Source: Gordonia westfalica
GTDB taxonomy: Bacteria; Actinomycetota; Actinomycetes; Mycobacteriales; Mycobacteriaceae
NCBI RefSeq assembly: GCF_900105725.1
Contig: NZ_FNLM01000034.1
Location: forward strand, 4,442,950-4,506,949
Reading direction: 5' to 3'
DNA: 64,000 nt
Numbering within the stretch: position 1 is the first letter of the stretch; every line of letters begins with the position of its first letter. Of the stretch, positions 20,435 through 29,255 are shown piece by piece. A program made the translations under genes and the position numbers. Under the pieces are notes generated by a model. The model was not told the origin of the DNA and did no database searches. It saw only the letters and a program-made list of their open reading frames with translations.

Positions 20435-22015
20435 ATGACGTCGACGACGCCCGAAGTCGAAACGGGCACGGCACCGGCCCGCGCACGTGCGATTCTCGTC
20501 GCGTTGATCCTCGTGGCCGGCGTGGCCAACATCAACCTCGCGGTCGCCAACGTAGCCCTGCCCGACATCGGCAAGGACCTCGACGCCAGCTCGACGCAGC
20601 TGAACCTGATCGCCGTCGGTTACTCGCTGGGCCTCGCCGCATCGGTGCTGTACTTCGGTGCGCTGGGAGACCGTCACGGCCGCAAACGAATGCTCGTCTT
20701 CGGTATGGCCCTGACGATCCCGGCGTCGCTGGTGGCCGGCTTCGCACCCAACTTCGAAGTCCTCTTCGGTGCCCGCCTGGTCGGCGGCATCGCTGCCGGC
20801 CTGGCCTTCCCGACGACCCTCGCGGTGATCACCGCGCTGTGGTCGGGGCCCAGGCGCACCCGGGCGATCGCCGCCTGGTCGGCGTTCGGCGGGGCGATCT
20901 CCGCTCTCGGCCCGGTGCTGTCGGGTGGGCTGCTGGAGGTCTTCGACTGGCATTCGGTGTTCCTGGTGACCCTCCCGCTGGCCGTTCTCGCGCTGGCGGC
21001 GGCATGGTGGCTGGTGCCCGACGACACCGGTGACGAGGCGGCGGTCGTCGACAACCTCGGCGGCATCGTCTCGATCGTGATGGTCGGCGCCCTGGTCCTC
21101 GCGATCAACTTCGCACCCGACAGCGACCAACGACTCCAGGTCTACATCCTCGCGGCGATCGCGATCGCCGCCGGTGCCGGATTCGTGTGGCGGCAACTTC
21201 GCGTGCGTGTTCCGCTCTTCGATCTCCGCATCGCGTCCCGACGCACCTTCTGGGTCGCGGCGCTCGGCGGGCTCATCGTCTTCGGCACGCTCATGGGCGC
21301 GATGTTCATCGGCCAGCAGTACATGCAGAACGTGCTGGGGTACTCGACCCTCGCCGCGGGCGCGACGATCCTGCCCGCCGCCGGTGCGATGGTCATCGTG
21401 GCGCCGCAGTCGGCCAAACTCGTGCAGAGCATGGGATCGCGGTTCACCCTGCTGGCCGGTTACGCCTTCATCGTGCTCGGGCTGGTGTTCGCGATGCTCA
21501 CGTGGGACGAGGGCGCCCACTTCTGGCACGTCGGTCTCGTCTATGTCCTCGTCGGCATCGGCGTGGGTCTGGCCGGCACCCCGGCGTCGCAGTCGCTCAC
21601 CGGATCGGTGCCCGTCCAGCGGGCGGGCATGGCGTCGAGCATGTCGGATCTGCAGCGCGACCTCGGCGGGGCCATCCTCCAGTCGACGCTCGGCGCCATC
21701 CTGACGGCCGGTTACGCCAGCCAGCTGCAGAAGACGATCGCCTCGTCGCCGCAGGCCGATCAGGTATCCCACGAGACCGAGGCCGCACTCACCAAGTCCT
21801 TCTCCAGCGCCGAGGTGCTGGCCGAGCGTTATCCGCAGTACGCCGATCAGATCATCGGCGCCGCCCGGGACGCCTTCGTGCACGGGGACAACCGCGCCTA
21901 CGGCGCCGCCGCGGCGATCGTGCTGGTGGGTGCCGCCGTCGTGTTCTTCTTCTACCCGAAGCACGAGGGTGAGCGCGCGGCGATGGCGGAGTACGCGAAG
22001 CAGCGCAGTCTCTGA
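20435..22015 (+). CDS. MFS transporter, DHA2 (14-segment) family
   Basis: 526-residue major-facilitator efflux protein, length and pattern of the 14-segment drug:H+ antiporter group. The first segment ends ANINLAVANVALPDIGKDL, the typical DHA2 motif. Motif A is LGDRHGRKRMLVFG. Motif C-like glycine/proline spacing follows (SALGPVLSGGLLEVF), and later segments include GLIVFGTLMGAMFIGQQYMQ and GIGVGLAGTPASQSLTG. It should export a hydrophobic compound or drug. ATG 20435 lies 7 nt after TACGAT, suggesting leaderless expression. It converges on a TetR gene that may not control it. Confidence 0.9.
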   Translation: MTSTTPEVETGTAPARARAILVALILVAGVANINLAVANVALPDIGKDLDASSTQLNLIAVGYSLGLAASVLYFGALGDRHGRKRMLVFGMALTIPASLVAGFAPNFEVLFGARLVGGIAAGLAFPTTLAVITALWSGPRRTRAIAAWSAFGGAISALGPVLSGGLLEVFDWHSVFLVTLPLAVLALAAAWWLVPDDTGDEAAVVDNLGGIVSIVMVGALVLAINFAPDSDQRLQVYILAAIAIAAGAGFVWRQLRVRVPLFDLRIASRRTFWVAALGGLIVFGTLMGAMFIGQQYMQNVLGYSTLAAGATILPAAGAMVIVAPQSAKLVQSMGSRFTLLAGYAFIVLGLVFAMLTWDEGAHFWHVGLVYVLVGIGVGLAGTPASQSLTGSVPVQRAGMASSMSDLQRDLGGAILQSTLGAILTAGYASQLQKTIASSPQADQVSHETEAALTKSFSSAEVLAERYPQYADQIIGAARDAFVHGDNRAYGAAAAIVLVGAAVVFFFYPKHEGERAAMAEYAKQRSL

Positions 22016-22039
22016 GACCCGCGTCGGGAATCGGAGCAA

Positions 22040-22103
22040 ACCCACCCTGTTTCCGTGGACGCGCCCCCGTCGTGGCGGGTGGATTCACGCAGAAAGGGTG
22101 GGT
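22040..22103. terminator. Bidirectional terminator-like hairpin
   Basis: ACCCACCCT at 22040-22048 pairs with AGGGTGGGT at 22095-22103, with partial pairing continuing inward (TTTC/GAAA and GTG/CAC). It lies at the convergent ends of the MFS gene and the TetR gene and includes the last codons of the latter. Confidence 0.5.
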
Positions 22104-22729
22104 GTGTCGAAGGCGGCCAGCAACATTCGGGCCGCCATCGCGATCAGTGACTCGCGGTCGGACTGCGGCGGTCGCAGGAGTGCGATGCGCAAGCACAGGC
22201 TGGCCGTGGCGCCCATGGTGAGGAAGACCAGATCGTCGATCGCCCGGTCGTCGAGGTCGGGGCGCAGGCGTGACGGCAGGATGCGGGCCAGCGGGAGCAG
22301 CGGTCCCTCGACCTCGGCCCACGCATCGCCGAACCCGTTGTTCTGGAGTTCGAGCGACGCCCGCAGCACCGACGCGTGTGATTCGAACGACGCCACGAGG
22401 GTCTCGACGACGGTGATCATCGCGTCGAGCGGCCGTTGATCCATCGCCCGTCCGATCCCGCTCGCCAGGGTGGCGGTGATGTCGTGGACCGCGGCGAGGC
22501 GCAGCTCCTCGACGATCGCATCCATGTCGGCGAAGTACCGGTAGACGGTGCCGATGCTGACGTGCGCCGCCTCCGCGAGTTCGGCGGTCGTCGGCCGACG
22601 GTCCGGATGCCGGTCCAACAACGTGAGGGTAGAGGTGAGGAGTAGCTGTCTCATCTCCCGGCTGCGCTGCTGCCGGGGCGCCTTCCGTGCCTGCTGAGAC
22701 GTCTTTCTGGGCGGCGTCGAGGGGCTCAT
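22085..22729 (-). CDS. TetR-family transcriptional regulator
   Basis: 214-residue TetR repressor. The N-terminal helix-turn-helix is at residues 20-75 (MRQLLLTSTLTLLDR, then TTAELAEAAHVSIGTVYRYFADMDAI). The ligand-binding part is all helical. It is divergent from the MpaB-family oxygenase gene with 45 nt between the two ATGs, so it very probably represses that gene and itself. The gap contains a direct repeat of AAGTGA (22733 and 22744 region) that could be part of the operator. ATG 22729 is the first start that includes the whole DNA-binding domain. Confidence 0.9.
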   Translation of the reverse strand: MSPSTPPRKTSQQARKAPRQQRSREMRQLLLTSTLTLLDRHPDRRPTTAELAEAAHVSIGTVYRYFADMDAIVEELRLAAVHDITATLASGIGRAMDQRPLDAMITVVETLVASFESHASVLRASLELQNNGFGDAWAEVEGPLLPLARILPSRLRPDLDDRAIDDLVFLTMGATASLCLRIALLRPPQSDRESLIAMAARMLLAAFDTPTLSA

Positions 22730-22774
22730 AGAAAGTGAATGGTAAGTGAGGATGGCTCGTGTTCTCATGGATTC

Positions 22775-24037
22775 ATGGAGCGGATCCCGACTGATCTGGT
22801 GAATGGCGATCTCGCCGTGCAGCGATACGGAGAGGCCGGACGGGTCTGGCTCGACCAGATGTGGCTCGCCGACCCGCTCGCCGACGCGGTCGCGGCCGAC
22901 GAGCACCCGGGCGGGTCGACGACCTCCGTGCTCCGGAACGCACTCGCGCACGGGATCTCCTCGCTCGAGGAGTCCACCGACTCCATGCGGGCGTTGTTCG
23001 CCTTCCTCGACGACGAGCCGGACTGGGTCGATCACGACCGGATGGCCCGGGCGGCGGATGCGCTCATCGTCAACACGGCACCGCTCGGCATCGTGCTGGG
23101 CGCGGCGTCCCTGGTGCGTGGAGCGGGAAACACCATCGCCGCCAAACCCCTCGCGGTCACCGGACGCTATGTGTCGCAGCCGGCGATGCGGTCGGTGGAG
23201 GTCGGGGAGTGGCTGAGCCAGGTCATCACGCCGGGCGGGATGCGCCGCGACGGAGACGGTTTCGCGTACACCGTGCGGGTCCGCATGATCCACGCGCACG
23301 TGCGGCAGATGCTGTGGAAGCGGGGTGACTGGGACGAGAACGCCTGGGGTGCACCGATTCCGCAGCCGTACATGGCTTTCACGGTTGCCGAGTTCGGGCA
23401 TATCGCGATCGACGCCATGCACACGCTCGGCGTCCGGTTCACCGACCGCGAGCTCGACGACATCTACCACCTCTGGCGATACGTCGGCCATGTCGTCGGG
23501 ATGAGCCCCGAACTCAATCCGGGCTGCGAGGCCGACCATGTCCGCATCGAGGAGCTGTACCGGCTGACGTCGCCGGGACCCGGACCCGACGACCATGACT
23601 TCGTCGTCGCGCTCACCGAGGACTATCTGGTACCGGAGCTCGCCAACGTGTTGCCCGGCCCGCGGGCGTTGCGAAATCGGTTGGCCACCGACGTCATGTA
23701 CGGGCTCCAGCGGGTGTTCATCGGCGACCACGACGCGGACGCGCTCGGAATCCCGGACGGCAGGATCAAGCACGTCCTCGGCCGGGTCGGTCCGGCTCTC
23801 GCACTGGCCGGCTCGGCGCAGCGCCTGGGCGGCGCCCGTCGTGCGCGTGCCCGGATCGAGGAGGCCTATCGCGTGCGCGACGCGGAGATGGCTCGCATGC
23901 GATCGGACTACCGGGTCACCCACGGCCTCGTCGACGCCGCCGCGAACTCGGCGTCATCGGGCCAGCCGCCGGTTGCCGACTCGGCGACTCAGCCGCCGAA
24001 TGCGCCTGCGGCGGTGACGTCCTCGGTCAGGCAGTAA
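22775..24037 (+). CDS. MpaB/latex-clearing-type oxygenase family protein (DUF2236)
   Basis: 420-residue protein of the oxygenase MpaB family, related to latex-clearing protein Lcp and other heme proteins. Supporting marks are an ALIVNTAPLGIVLGAASLVRGAGNTIAAKPLAVTGRY stretch and the RVRMIHAHVRQML helix, whose histidines are the usual heme-ligand region. TVAEFGHIAIDAMHTLGVRF and DDIYHLWRYVGHVVG are also family signatures. ATG 22775 is preferred over GTG 22739 because homology begins at ERIPTD. Its C-terminal 16 codons overlap the convergent lipoprotein gene by 49 nt. Divergent from its probable TetR repressor. Substrate unknown; hydrocarbon or polyisoprene oxidation is possible. Confidence 0.82.
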   Translation: MERIPTDLVNGDLAVQRYGEAGRVWLDQMWLADPLADAVAADEHPGGSTTSVLRNALAHGISSLEESTDSMRALFAFLDDEPDWVDHDRMARAADALIVNTAPLGIVLGAASLVRGAGNTIAAKPLAVTGRYVSQPAMRSVEVGEWLSQVITPGGMRRDGDGFAYTVRVRMIHAHVRQMLWKRGDWDENAWGAPIPQPYMAFTVAEFGHIAIDAMHTLGVRFTDRELDDIYHLWRYVGHVVGMSPELNPGCEADHVRIEELYRLTSPGPGPDDHDFVVALTEDYLVPELANVLPGPRALRNRLATDVMYGLQRVFIGDHDADALGIPDGRIKHVLGRVGPALALAGSAQRLGGARRARARIEEAYRVRDAEMARMRSDYRVTHGLVDAAANSASSGQPPVADSATQPPNAPAAVTSSVRQ

Positions 24038-24612
24038 CCGATCGACGCCGGCTGCGTGAAGGTCCACCTCGTCTGATCGTCGGGGCAGCTGATCGAACCG
24101 TCGCCGCGGCTGACGGTCTTGGCGACGATGGTGTTCTCCACGGGCGATGTGCTGCAGTCGACCTCGCGATAGTCGGCGAGCCTGCCGCCGTTGAGCGGAA
24201 TCTGGTAGCAGGTGTCGGTGGCGAAATTCGGTGTCATGCAGAGCTTCTGATCACCTCCGGAGAAAGTGAGGCTCGACGTGTAGTCGGCGGCGCACTCCGC
24301 ACCGGTGCTCACCTTGTCGGCGGCGTAGAAGGTCAGGCCCTCGGTGCCCTCGCAGTTCTCCTTGGTGGCGGCGACCTTGCCCTCGCCGGCCTCGTCGCCG
24401 ATCTGCAGGCATTCGCCGACATCGATGTCGGAGGCCTCCTCGACCGTCTGGGTGCCGACGCTGAAGCTGCACGCCGCGAGGGCGCTGAAGCCCATACAGG
24501 CCACGATGACGGTGGCACGACGGCCGATATGCCGCAGGGGCCGGCGCGGGCCGGGGATCGGGCCGGTCTCGATGTGGTCGGTGTCGGTCTGGACGTTCTG
24601 CTGGCGGGACAT
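23989..24612 (-). CDS. Membrane-anchored lipoprotein, LppU-like
   Basis: 207 residues. A cytosolic N-terminus of about 30 residues precedes a hydrophobic segment ending in a lipobox-like LAACS near residue 48. The exported part is about 160 residues with eight or more cysteines (VGECLQIG, ENCEGTEG, GAECAAD, KLCMTP, DTCYQI, VDCSTS, ISCPDD, GYCLTE) in the pattern of actinobacterial LppU/SCO3897-type proteins. No enzyme motif is seen. ATG 24612 has GGAGAGGA upstream on its strand. The 3' end overlaps the MpaB-like gene. Confidence 0.75.
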   Translation of the reverse strand: MSRQQNVQTDTDHIETGPIPGPRRPLRHIGRRATVIVACMGFSALAACSFSVGTQTVEEASDIDVGECLQIGDEAGEGKVAATKENCEGTEGLTFYAADKVSTGAECAADYTSSLTFSGGDQKLCMTPNFATDTCYQIPLNGGRLADYREVDCSTSPVENTIVAKTVSRGDGSISCPDDQTRWTFTQPASIGYCLTEDVTAAGAFGG

Positions 24613-24752
24613 GGTGTTCCTCTCCTGGGCGGCCGTGTTCCGGGGAGGTTCGACCGCGGGGGTTCTCGTGACAGGAGAGAGAATCGCCCGGCCCGCTTGC
24701 GGGAAACTTGGGGTCGACTTGTCCGGGTCTTGGACCCTCTTGAATGGGCGCG

Positions 24753-25451
24753 TCAGCGCTGCTCGAGCGAGGCGTCGAGCGCCTGGAGCTGTTCCGGCCG
24801 GACGTCCCGGAGAACGGCCATGGTGGCGGTGATCGCGAGATCGCAGGCCTCGTCGATGCCGGCGCCGTCGACGATGAGCGCTCGATGCGCGACGTCGAGG
24901 CTCATCCCCAACAGCAGTGACGCGAGCGTGTCCGCGCTCGCGGCGATGCGGGTTCCCCCCTCCGCGTAGTTCTTCCGGAGACGGGCCGAGATCCGTGGTT
25001 CCAGGGCGGCGTACAACCGGCGGTTGCTGCCGCCACCCTCGCTGTGTCCCATCAGCACCCGGAGACCCGCGGGGTGGTTGCGGGCGTAGTCGAACAGGCA
25101 CTGCACCGAATGGCGCGCGCGGGCGCCGTACGGCATGTCCTCGCTCTCGTCGTAGACCCGGAACATGAACGAGGTGAAGATGTCGAGTTCCCGCGCGATG
25201 ACGCGCGAGACGAGTTCATCGCGGGACCCGAAGTGCGCGTAGAGGGTCACCCGCGTGGTGCCGCCGCGTTCGGCGATCGAGGTCATCGTCGCGCGATCGG
25301 CCCCCACCTCGGCGATCACCTCGCAGGCGGCGTCGAGCAGCTGTTCGTCCGTGGGACGGTTGCGTGTGCTGCGCGGCGGGCGCTCATGCCCGCCGCGCCG
25401 GCGGGACGACCTCTCGGTCCCCTTCGCGTTCGGATCGTCGGCGGTGACCAC
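24753..25451 (-). CDS. TetR-family transcriptional regulator at the end of the liv operon
   Basis: 232-residue TetR protein with a 30-residue basic N-terminal extension. The helix-turn-helix follows (EQLLDAACEVIAEVGADRATMTSIAERGGTTRVTLYAHFGSRDEL, residues 37-80). The effector domain is helical. It lies 43 nt after the LivF-like gene on the same strand, so it is probably cotranscribed with the uptake operon and may control it by sensing the imported compound. No divergent gene competes for its control. The ligand is unknown. Confidence 0.88.
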   Translation of the reverse strand: MVTADDPNAKGTERSSRRRGGHERPPRSTRNRPTDEQLLDAACEVIAEVGADRATMTSIAERGGTTRVTLYAHFGSRDELVSRVIARELDIFTSFMFRVYDESEDMPYGARARHSVQCLFDYARNHPAGLRVLMGHSEGGGSNRRLYAALEPRISARLRKNYAEGGTRIAASADTLASLLLGMSLDVAHRALIVDGAGIDEACDLAITATMAVLRDVRPEQLQALDASLEQR

Positions 25452-25494
25452 GTCGTCCCCGGATTCGTAGTGGTGTCTGTCGTCGTGACCGGTC

Positions 25495-26244
25495 TCAGGA
25501 GGCCTGGTCGGAGATGGTGCGGCCGAAGTATGCGGCCTCCACCATGTCCCGCCGGCTGCGCAGCTCGGCGGCGCTCGCCGACAGGGCGACCCGGCCGTGA
25601 TGCAGGACGACGGCCGAGTCCGCGATGCCGAGCGCGAGATCGATGTGCTGTTCGACGAGGACCACCGCCATCTGGTGTTCGTCGGCGAACGACCGGAGCC
25701 GCGGCAGCAGATCCTGCACGGCCACCGGTGACAGACCCAGACTCATCTCGTCGATGAGCAGGACGCGCGGACGCGCGAGCAGAGCCTTGGCGAGGGCGAG
25801 CATCTGCTGTTCGCCGCCGGAGAGGTTGCCGCACTGCCGCGACCGCATGGTCTTCAGCTTCGGGAAGTACCCGAAGACGGTGTCGAGGTCGGTGCCGTAC
25901 TTGCGCTTGGCGAGCCGCAGGTTGTCCGAGACGGACAACTTGTGGAACAGGCCGCGGGTGTCGGGGACCAGGGTCACGCCGCGTCGGGCATTGCGTTCGA
26001 CGTGGTGGTCGATCGGTTCGCCGAGCGCGGTCACGGTGCCCGACATCAGTGGCAGGGCACCGACGGAGGCGAGCAGGGTCGTCGTCTTGCCGGCACCGTT
26101 GGGTCCGAGCAGCGCGAGGATCTCCCCGGGGCGGACAGCGGCACTCAGGCCGCGCACCGCCGGCACGCCGCCGTAACCGACGGTGATGTCGTCGAGTTCG
26201 AGGACCGGGCCCACCGCGGACGCGGCGTCGGATTGCGTGCTCAT
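25495..26244 (-). CDS. livF: Branched-chain-amino-acid-type ABC ATPase (LivF-like)
   Basis: 249-residue ATPase of the HAAT (hydrophobic amino acid) uptake family. Walker A is LLGPNGAGKTT near residue 45. The signature is NLSGGEQQMLALAKAL near 145 and Walker B is VLLIDEMSLGLSP. The segment ITVGYGGVPAVRGLSAAVRPGE at the start is typical of LivF. It overlaps the LivG-like gene by 4 nt. With LivG and the fused permease it forms a complete importer for an amino acid, amide or similar ligand. Confidence 0.92.
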   Translation of the reverse strand: MSTQSDAASAVGPVLELDDITVGYGGVPAVRGLSAAVRPGEILALLGPNGAGKTTTLLASVGALPLMSGTVTALGEPIDHHVERNARRGVTLVPDTRGLFHKLSVSDNLRLAKRKYGTDLDTVFGYFPKLKTMRSRQCGNLSGGEQQMLALAKALLARPRVLLIDEMSLGLSPVAVQDLLPRLRSFADEHQMAVVLVEQHIDLALGIADSAVVLHHGRVALSASAAELRSRRDMVEAAYFGRTISDQAS

Positions 26245-27095
26245 CGGGTCTCCTCGGGCGCGTCGGGTGTGGAGGATTCGGTGCCGGCATCCGGGTCCAC
26301 CTCGGGGCTGCCCAGATACGCCGAGATCACCGCCGGGTCGTCCTGGATGGCGGCGGGCGAGCCGCTCGCGATGACCTTGCCGAAGTCGAGGACGTAGAGC
26401 CGGTCACAGACGTCGAGAACCAGCGACATGTCGTGGTCGATGAGGAGGATGCCGATACCGGTGGCCGCGATGCGGCGCAGTTCGGCACCGAAGTCGCGGC
26501 TCTCGTGGGTGTCGAGGCCGGCGGCCGGCTCGTCGAGGAGGACGAGTCGTGTCCCGCCGACCAGTGCGCGGGCGACGCCCACCAGTTTCTGTTGTCCCAG
26601 GGTCAGTTCCCCGGGGAACTGGTCGGCGGCGTCGCGCAGACCGACCAGATCGAGTGCGCGTTCGATGGTCTCGGCGGGCGGGCGCGAACCGTTGATGACA
26701 TCGGACAGCAACGCCCGCAGGCCGACCGGCTGAACGGCGACAGCCAGATTCTGCGCGACCGTGAGGTCGGTGAACAGCTCGCCGGCCTGCCAGGTTCGTG
26801 CCATACCGGCGCGGCGTCGACGGTGCGGCGAGGCCTTCTCCAGCCGCTCCCCGGCCAGCGTGACCGTGCCGGTGGCCTTGGTGAACCCGGTGACGGCGTC
26901 GACGAAGGTGGTCTTGCCCGCGCCGTTGGGGCCGATGAGTCCGACGATCTCGCCGGCGCCGACCGCGATGTCGACGTCGGAGTTGGCGCTGACGCCGCCG
27001 TATCGGACGGAGAGCCCGCCGGTCTGGAGCAGCGCGGTCTGTCCCAGCACTGCTGTCCCGGCCGCGGTCGGTTCGGGTGTGGTCGACTCAGACAT
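26241..27095 (-). CDS. livG: Branched-chain-amino-acid-type ABC ATPase (LivG-like)
   Basis: 284-residue partner ATPase. Walker A is IGLIGPNGAGKTT-like (GLIGPNGAGKTTF near residue 52), the signature is ELTLGQQKLVGVARAL near 165 and Walker B is LVLLDEPAAGLD. The C-terminal segment VLDFGKVIASGSPAAIQ is typical of LivG. ATG 27095 is preferred; a GTG two codons earlier is in frame. The start overlaps the end of the permease gene (stop at 27088) and the end overlaps livF. Confidence 0.92.
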   Translation of the reverse strand: MSESTTPEPTAAGTAVLGQTALLQTGGLSVRYGGVSANSDVDIAVGAGEIVGLIGPNGAGKTTFVDAVTGFTKATGTVTLAGERLEKASPHRRRRAGMARTWQAGELFTDLTVAQNLAVAVQPVGLRALLSDVINGSRPPAETIERALDLVGLRDAADQFPGELTLGQQKLVGVARALVGGTRLVLLDEPAAGLDTHESRDFGAELRRIAATGIGILLIDHDMSLVLDVCDRLYVLDFGKVIASGSPAAIQDDPAVISAYLGSPEVDPDAGTESSTPDAPEETR

Positions 27096-29094
27096 GGGCA
27101 CCTGCCTGTGTGCTCTGCGCCGCGCCGGGCGCCTCGGGTTTCGGAGATGACTCTCGGTGTCTCAGGGATTTGATCTTCTCGCCCAGTTCCGACATCGCGC
27201 CGGCCACGCCGACGGGGTTGAGCACGGCCATCAGCAGCAGGCTGCCGGCGGCGATGAGTTCGTAGTACTCACCGAGACTGAGGGTCTGGTTGAGGAACAC
27301 GTAGCCGACGCCGAGCGGGCCGATGATGCCGGCGATGACGGCACCGGCGAACGAGGTGATGCCGCCGACGTAGGTCATCGCGAGCAGCGTCAGGCCGATC
27401 ATGACCGTGAACGATCCGGCCGAGAGCTGGCCGCGGCTGTATCCGATCAGGCAGCCACCGATGCCGGCCAGGAAGGCCGAGAGTGCGAAGCCCAGGAGTT
27501 TGGTTGCGGCGACGTTGATTCCGACCGAGGCCGCCGCGCGTTCGTTGGAGCGGACCGCGAGGAAGGCCCGGCCGGTGGAGCCGCTCATGAACCTCAGGAC
27601 GATGAGGGTGGCGATCGCGACGACGACGAGGACCATCAGTGCGAAACGCAGCGTGACGAGGTTGGTGCCGTCGCGCACCCCGAGGTCGATGCCGAAGATC
27701 GTCGGGTCGGCGATCATGTTGCCCTCGAACGCCGTGATGGCGGGGTTGTTGAACACGAAACTCTGGATCGCCAGCGCCGCGGCGAGGGTCACCACGGCGA
27801 GCTGAGCGCCGCGGATGCGGAGGGCCGGGACCCCGACCAACACGCCGAGACCGGTCGCGATGAGTGCCGCGAACAGCATGCTGAACGGGAACGGCACACT
27901 CCAATTGGTCGTCAGCTTGGAGAGCGCGAATCCGGCGGCACCGGCAAAGGCCATGGACGCCAGCGAGATCTGGCCGAGGTAACCGGTCAGCAGAACCAGC
28001 GAGAGTGCGATGAGCGAGAGGATCACCGAGGTGACCACGCCGAAACGCCAGGTGCCGGAGGTGAGCAGGATCGCGACGACGACCACCGCGATGATCGCCA
28101 CGGCCGGGATGATCCGGATGCGCGGGATGCGCACCGCGGGCATGCGTACCTCGCCGAGCGATCCGCGCGACGGGATGCGGCCGCCGAGGAGGAACAGCGC
28201 CACGACGACGATGACGAACGGCACGGCCTCGCCGAGTCCGGACTGCGCCCACTCCGGCCACCAGGTCTTGGTGGCGAGCCACGAGATGACCGACTGGAAG
28301 GCGCCCAGTACAAGACCTGCAGCACAGGCGATTCCGAAGGATGTCAACCGGCCGACGAGGGCGACCGCGAGTGCGGGGATGACGAAGAAGGTGTAGCTGG
28401 TGACCGTCAGGCCGATGGTGAACGAGGCCAGGATGACGATGAGGCCGGTCGCCGCGCCGGTGATCACCCAGACCACCGCGGCGAGGCGGTCGGGGGAGTA
28501 GCCGGACAGTCGGGCGGCCAGTTCGTCTTCCGAACCGGCGCGGGTCGCGACACCGAGGGTGGTGAGCCGGAAGTAGGCCCACAGCAGCAGGGACACCGCG
28601 ATGGCGACACCCGCGAGGATCAGGTCGGAGACGTTGACGACCGCACCGGCGATCTCGACGGTGCTCTCCGGCAGGATCGATTGGGCGAAGAGGTTTTCCG
28701 TGTCGAAGCGCAGCTGGACGAGCGCCTGCAGGAACAGCATGAGACCGACCGACGCGACGACCTGGGCGAGGACGGGTGCCTGCCGCAGGGGGCGGAAGAC
28801 GAGGACGTGTGCCAACAGGGCCCAGATCACCGCACTGACGACACCGAGGAGGAGCGCGAGCTCCATCGACGTCGGGTTGTCCTCACTGCCGAGACTCAGT
28901 GTGCCGATGGGAAGTACGAGATTGCCGTCGGTGCGCAACGCCGCGACGACGTAGACCGAGTAGAGGCCGATGGCGCCCTGCGCGAAGTTGATGATGCCGG
29001 TGGCGGCGTAGATGCCCACCAGCGACGACGCGAGTACCGAATAGATGGCACCGGCGGCTAGCCCGAGGAAGGCGAACTGGAGAAACTGGCCCAT
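27088..29094 (-). CDS. Fused LivH-LivM permease
   Basis: 668-residue membrane protein combining the two permeases of a HAAT-type importer. Residues 1 to about 300 are LivH-like (GLAAGAIYSVLASSLVGIYAATGIINFAQGA, QLRFDTENLF, GYSPDRLAAVVWVITGAATG). From about 330 on it is LivM-like (LVLLTGYLGQISLASMAFAGAAGFALSKLT, AIQSFVFNNP, IGGCLIGYSRGQLSAGSFTVMIGLTLLAMTYVGGI). There are about 17 membrane segments. Both halves keep the conserved EAA-type loops. Fusion is known in actinobacterial members, so it need not be an artefact. It precedes livG by an overlap. Confidence 0.92.
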   Translation of the reverse strand: MGQFLQFAFLGLAAGAIYSVLASSLVGIYAATGIINFAQGAIGLYSVYVVAALRTDGNLVLPIGTLSLGSEDNPTSMELALLLGVVSAVIWALLAHVLVFRPLRQAPVLAQVVASVGLMLFLQALVQLRFDTENLFAQSILPESTVEIAGAVVNVSDLILAGVAIAVSLLLWAYFRLTTLGVATRAGSEDELAARLSGYSPDRLAAVVWVITGAATGLIVILASFTIGLTVTSYTFFVIPALAVALVGRLTSFGIACAAGLVLGAFQSVISWLATKTWWPEWAQSGLGEAVPFVIVVVALFLLGGRIPSRGSLGEVRMPAVRIPRIRIIPAVAIIAVVVVAILLTSGTWRFGVVTSVILSLIALSLVLLTGYLGQISLASMAFAGAAGFALSKLTTNWSVPFPFSMLFAALIATGLGVLVGVPALRIRGAQLAVVTLAAALAIQSFVFNNPAITAFEGNMIADPTIFGIDLGVRDGTNLVTLRFALMVLVVVAIATLIVLRFMSGSTGRAFLAVRSNERAAASVGINVAATKLLGFALSAFLAGIGGCLIGYSRGQLSAGSFTVMIGLTLLAMTYVGGITSFAGAVIAGIIGPLGVGYVFLNQTLSLGEYYELIAAGSLLLMAVLNPVGVAGAMSELGEKIKSLRHRESSPKPEAPGAAQSTQAGAHV

Positions 29095-29207
29095 GTGGCG
29101 TACTCATTCGTTCGGCGCGTGGACATCTCACGCGGACGGATTGCGCGGACGGGTGGGTGTCCCACCCGGCGGTCGGATCGAGAGGATCAGATGAGGAGAG
29201 CGGATCG

Positions 29208-29241
29208 GGTGGGATGGGCCCCGAGGGGAGCCCATCCCACC
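29208..29241 (-). terminator. Strong hairpin after the substrate-binding protein gene
   Basis: GGTGGGATGGGC at 29208-29219 pairs perfectly with its 12-nt complement at 29230-29241 around a 10-nt loop, 15 nt past the livK-like stop. A second hairpin, GGGTGGG/CCCACCC at 29151-29167 with a 3-nt loop, follows. They probably attenuate rather than separate the downstream permease genes. Confidence 0.65.
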
Positions 29242-29255
29242 GGTCGACGATCCGC

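Noticed and set aside
22085..23923. 612-codon frame on the - strand joining TetR with the MpaB region
   Set aside because: Only the last 214 codons are TetR; the upstream part is antisense to the conserved MpaB-family gene.
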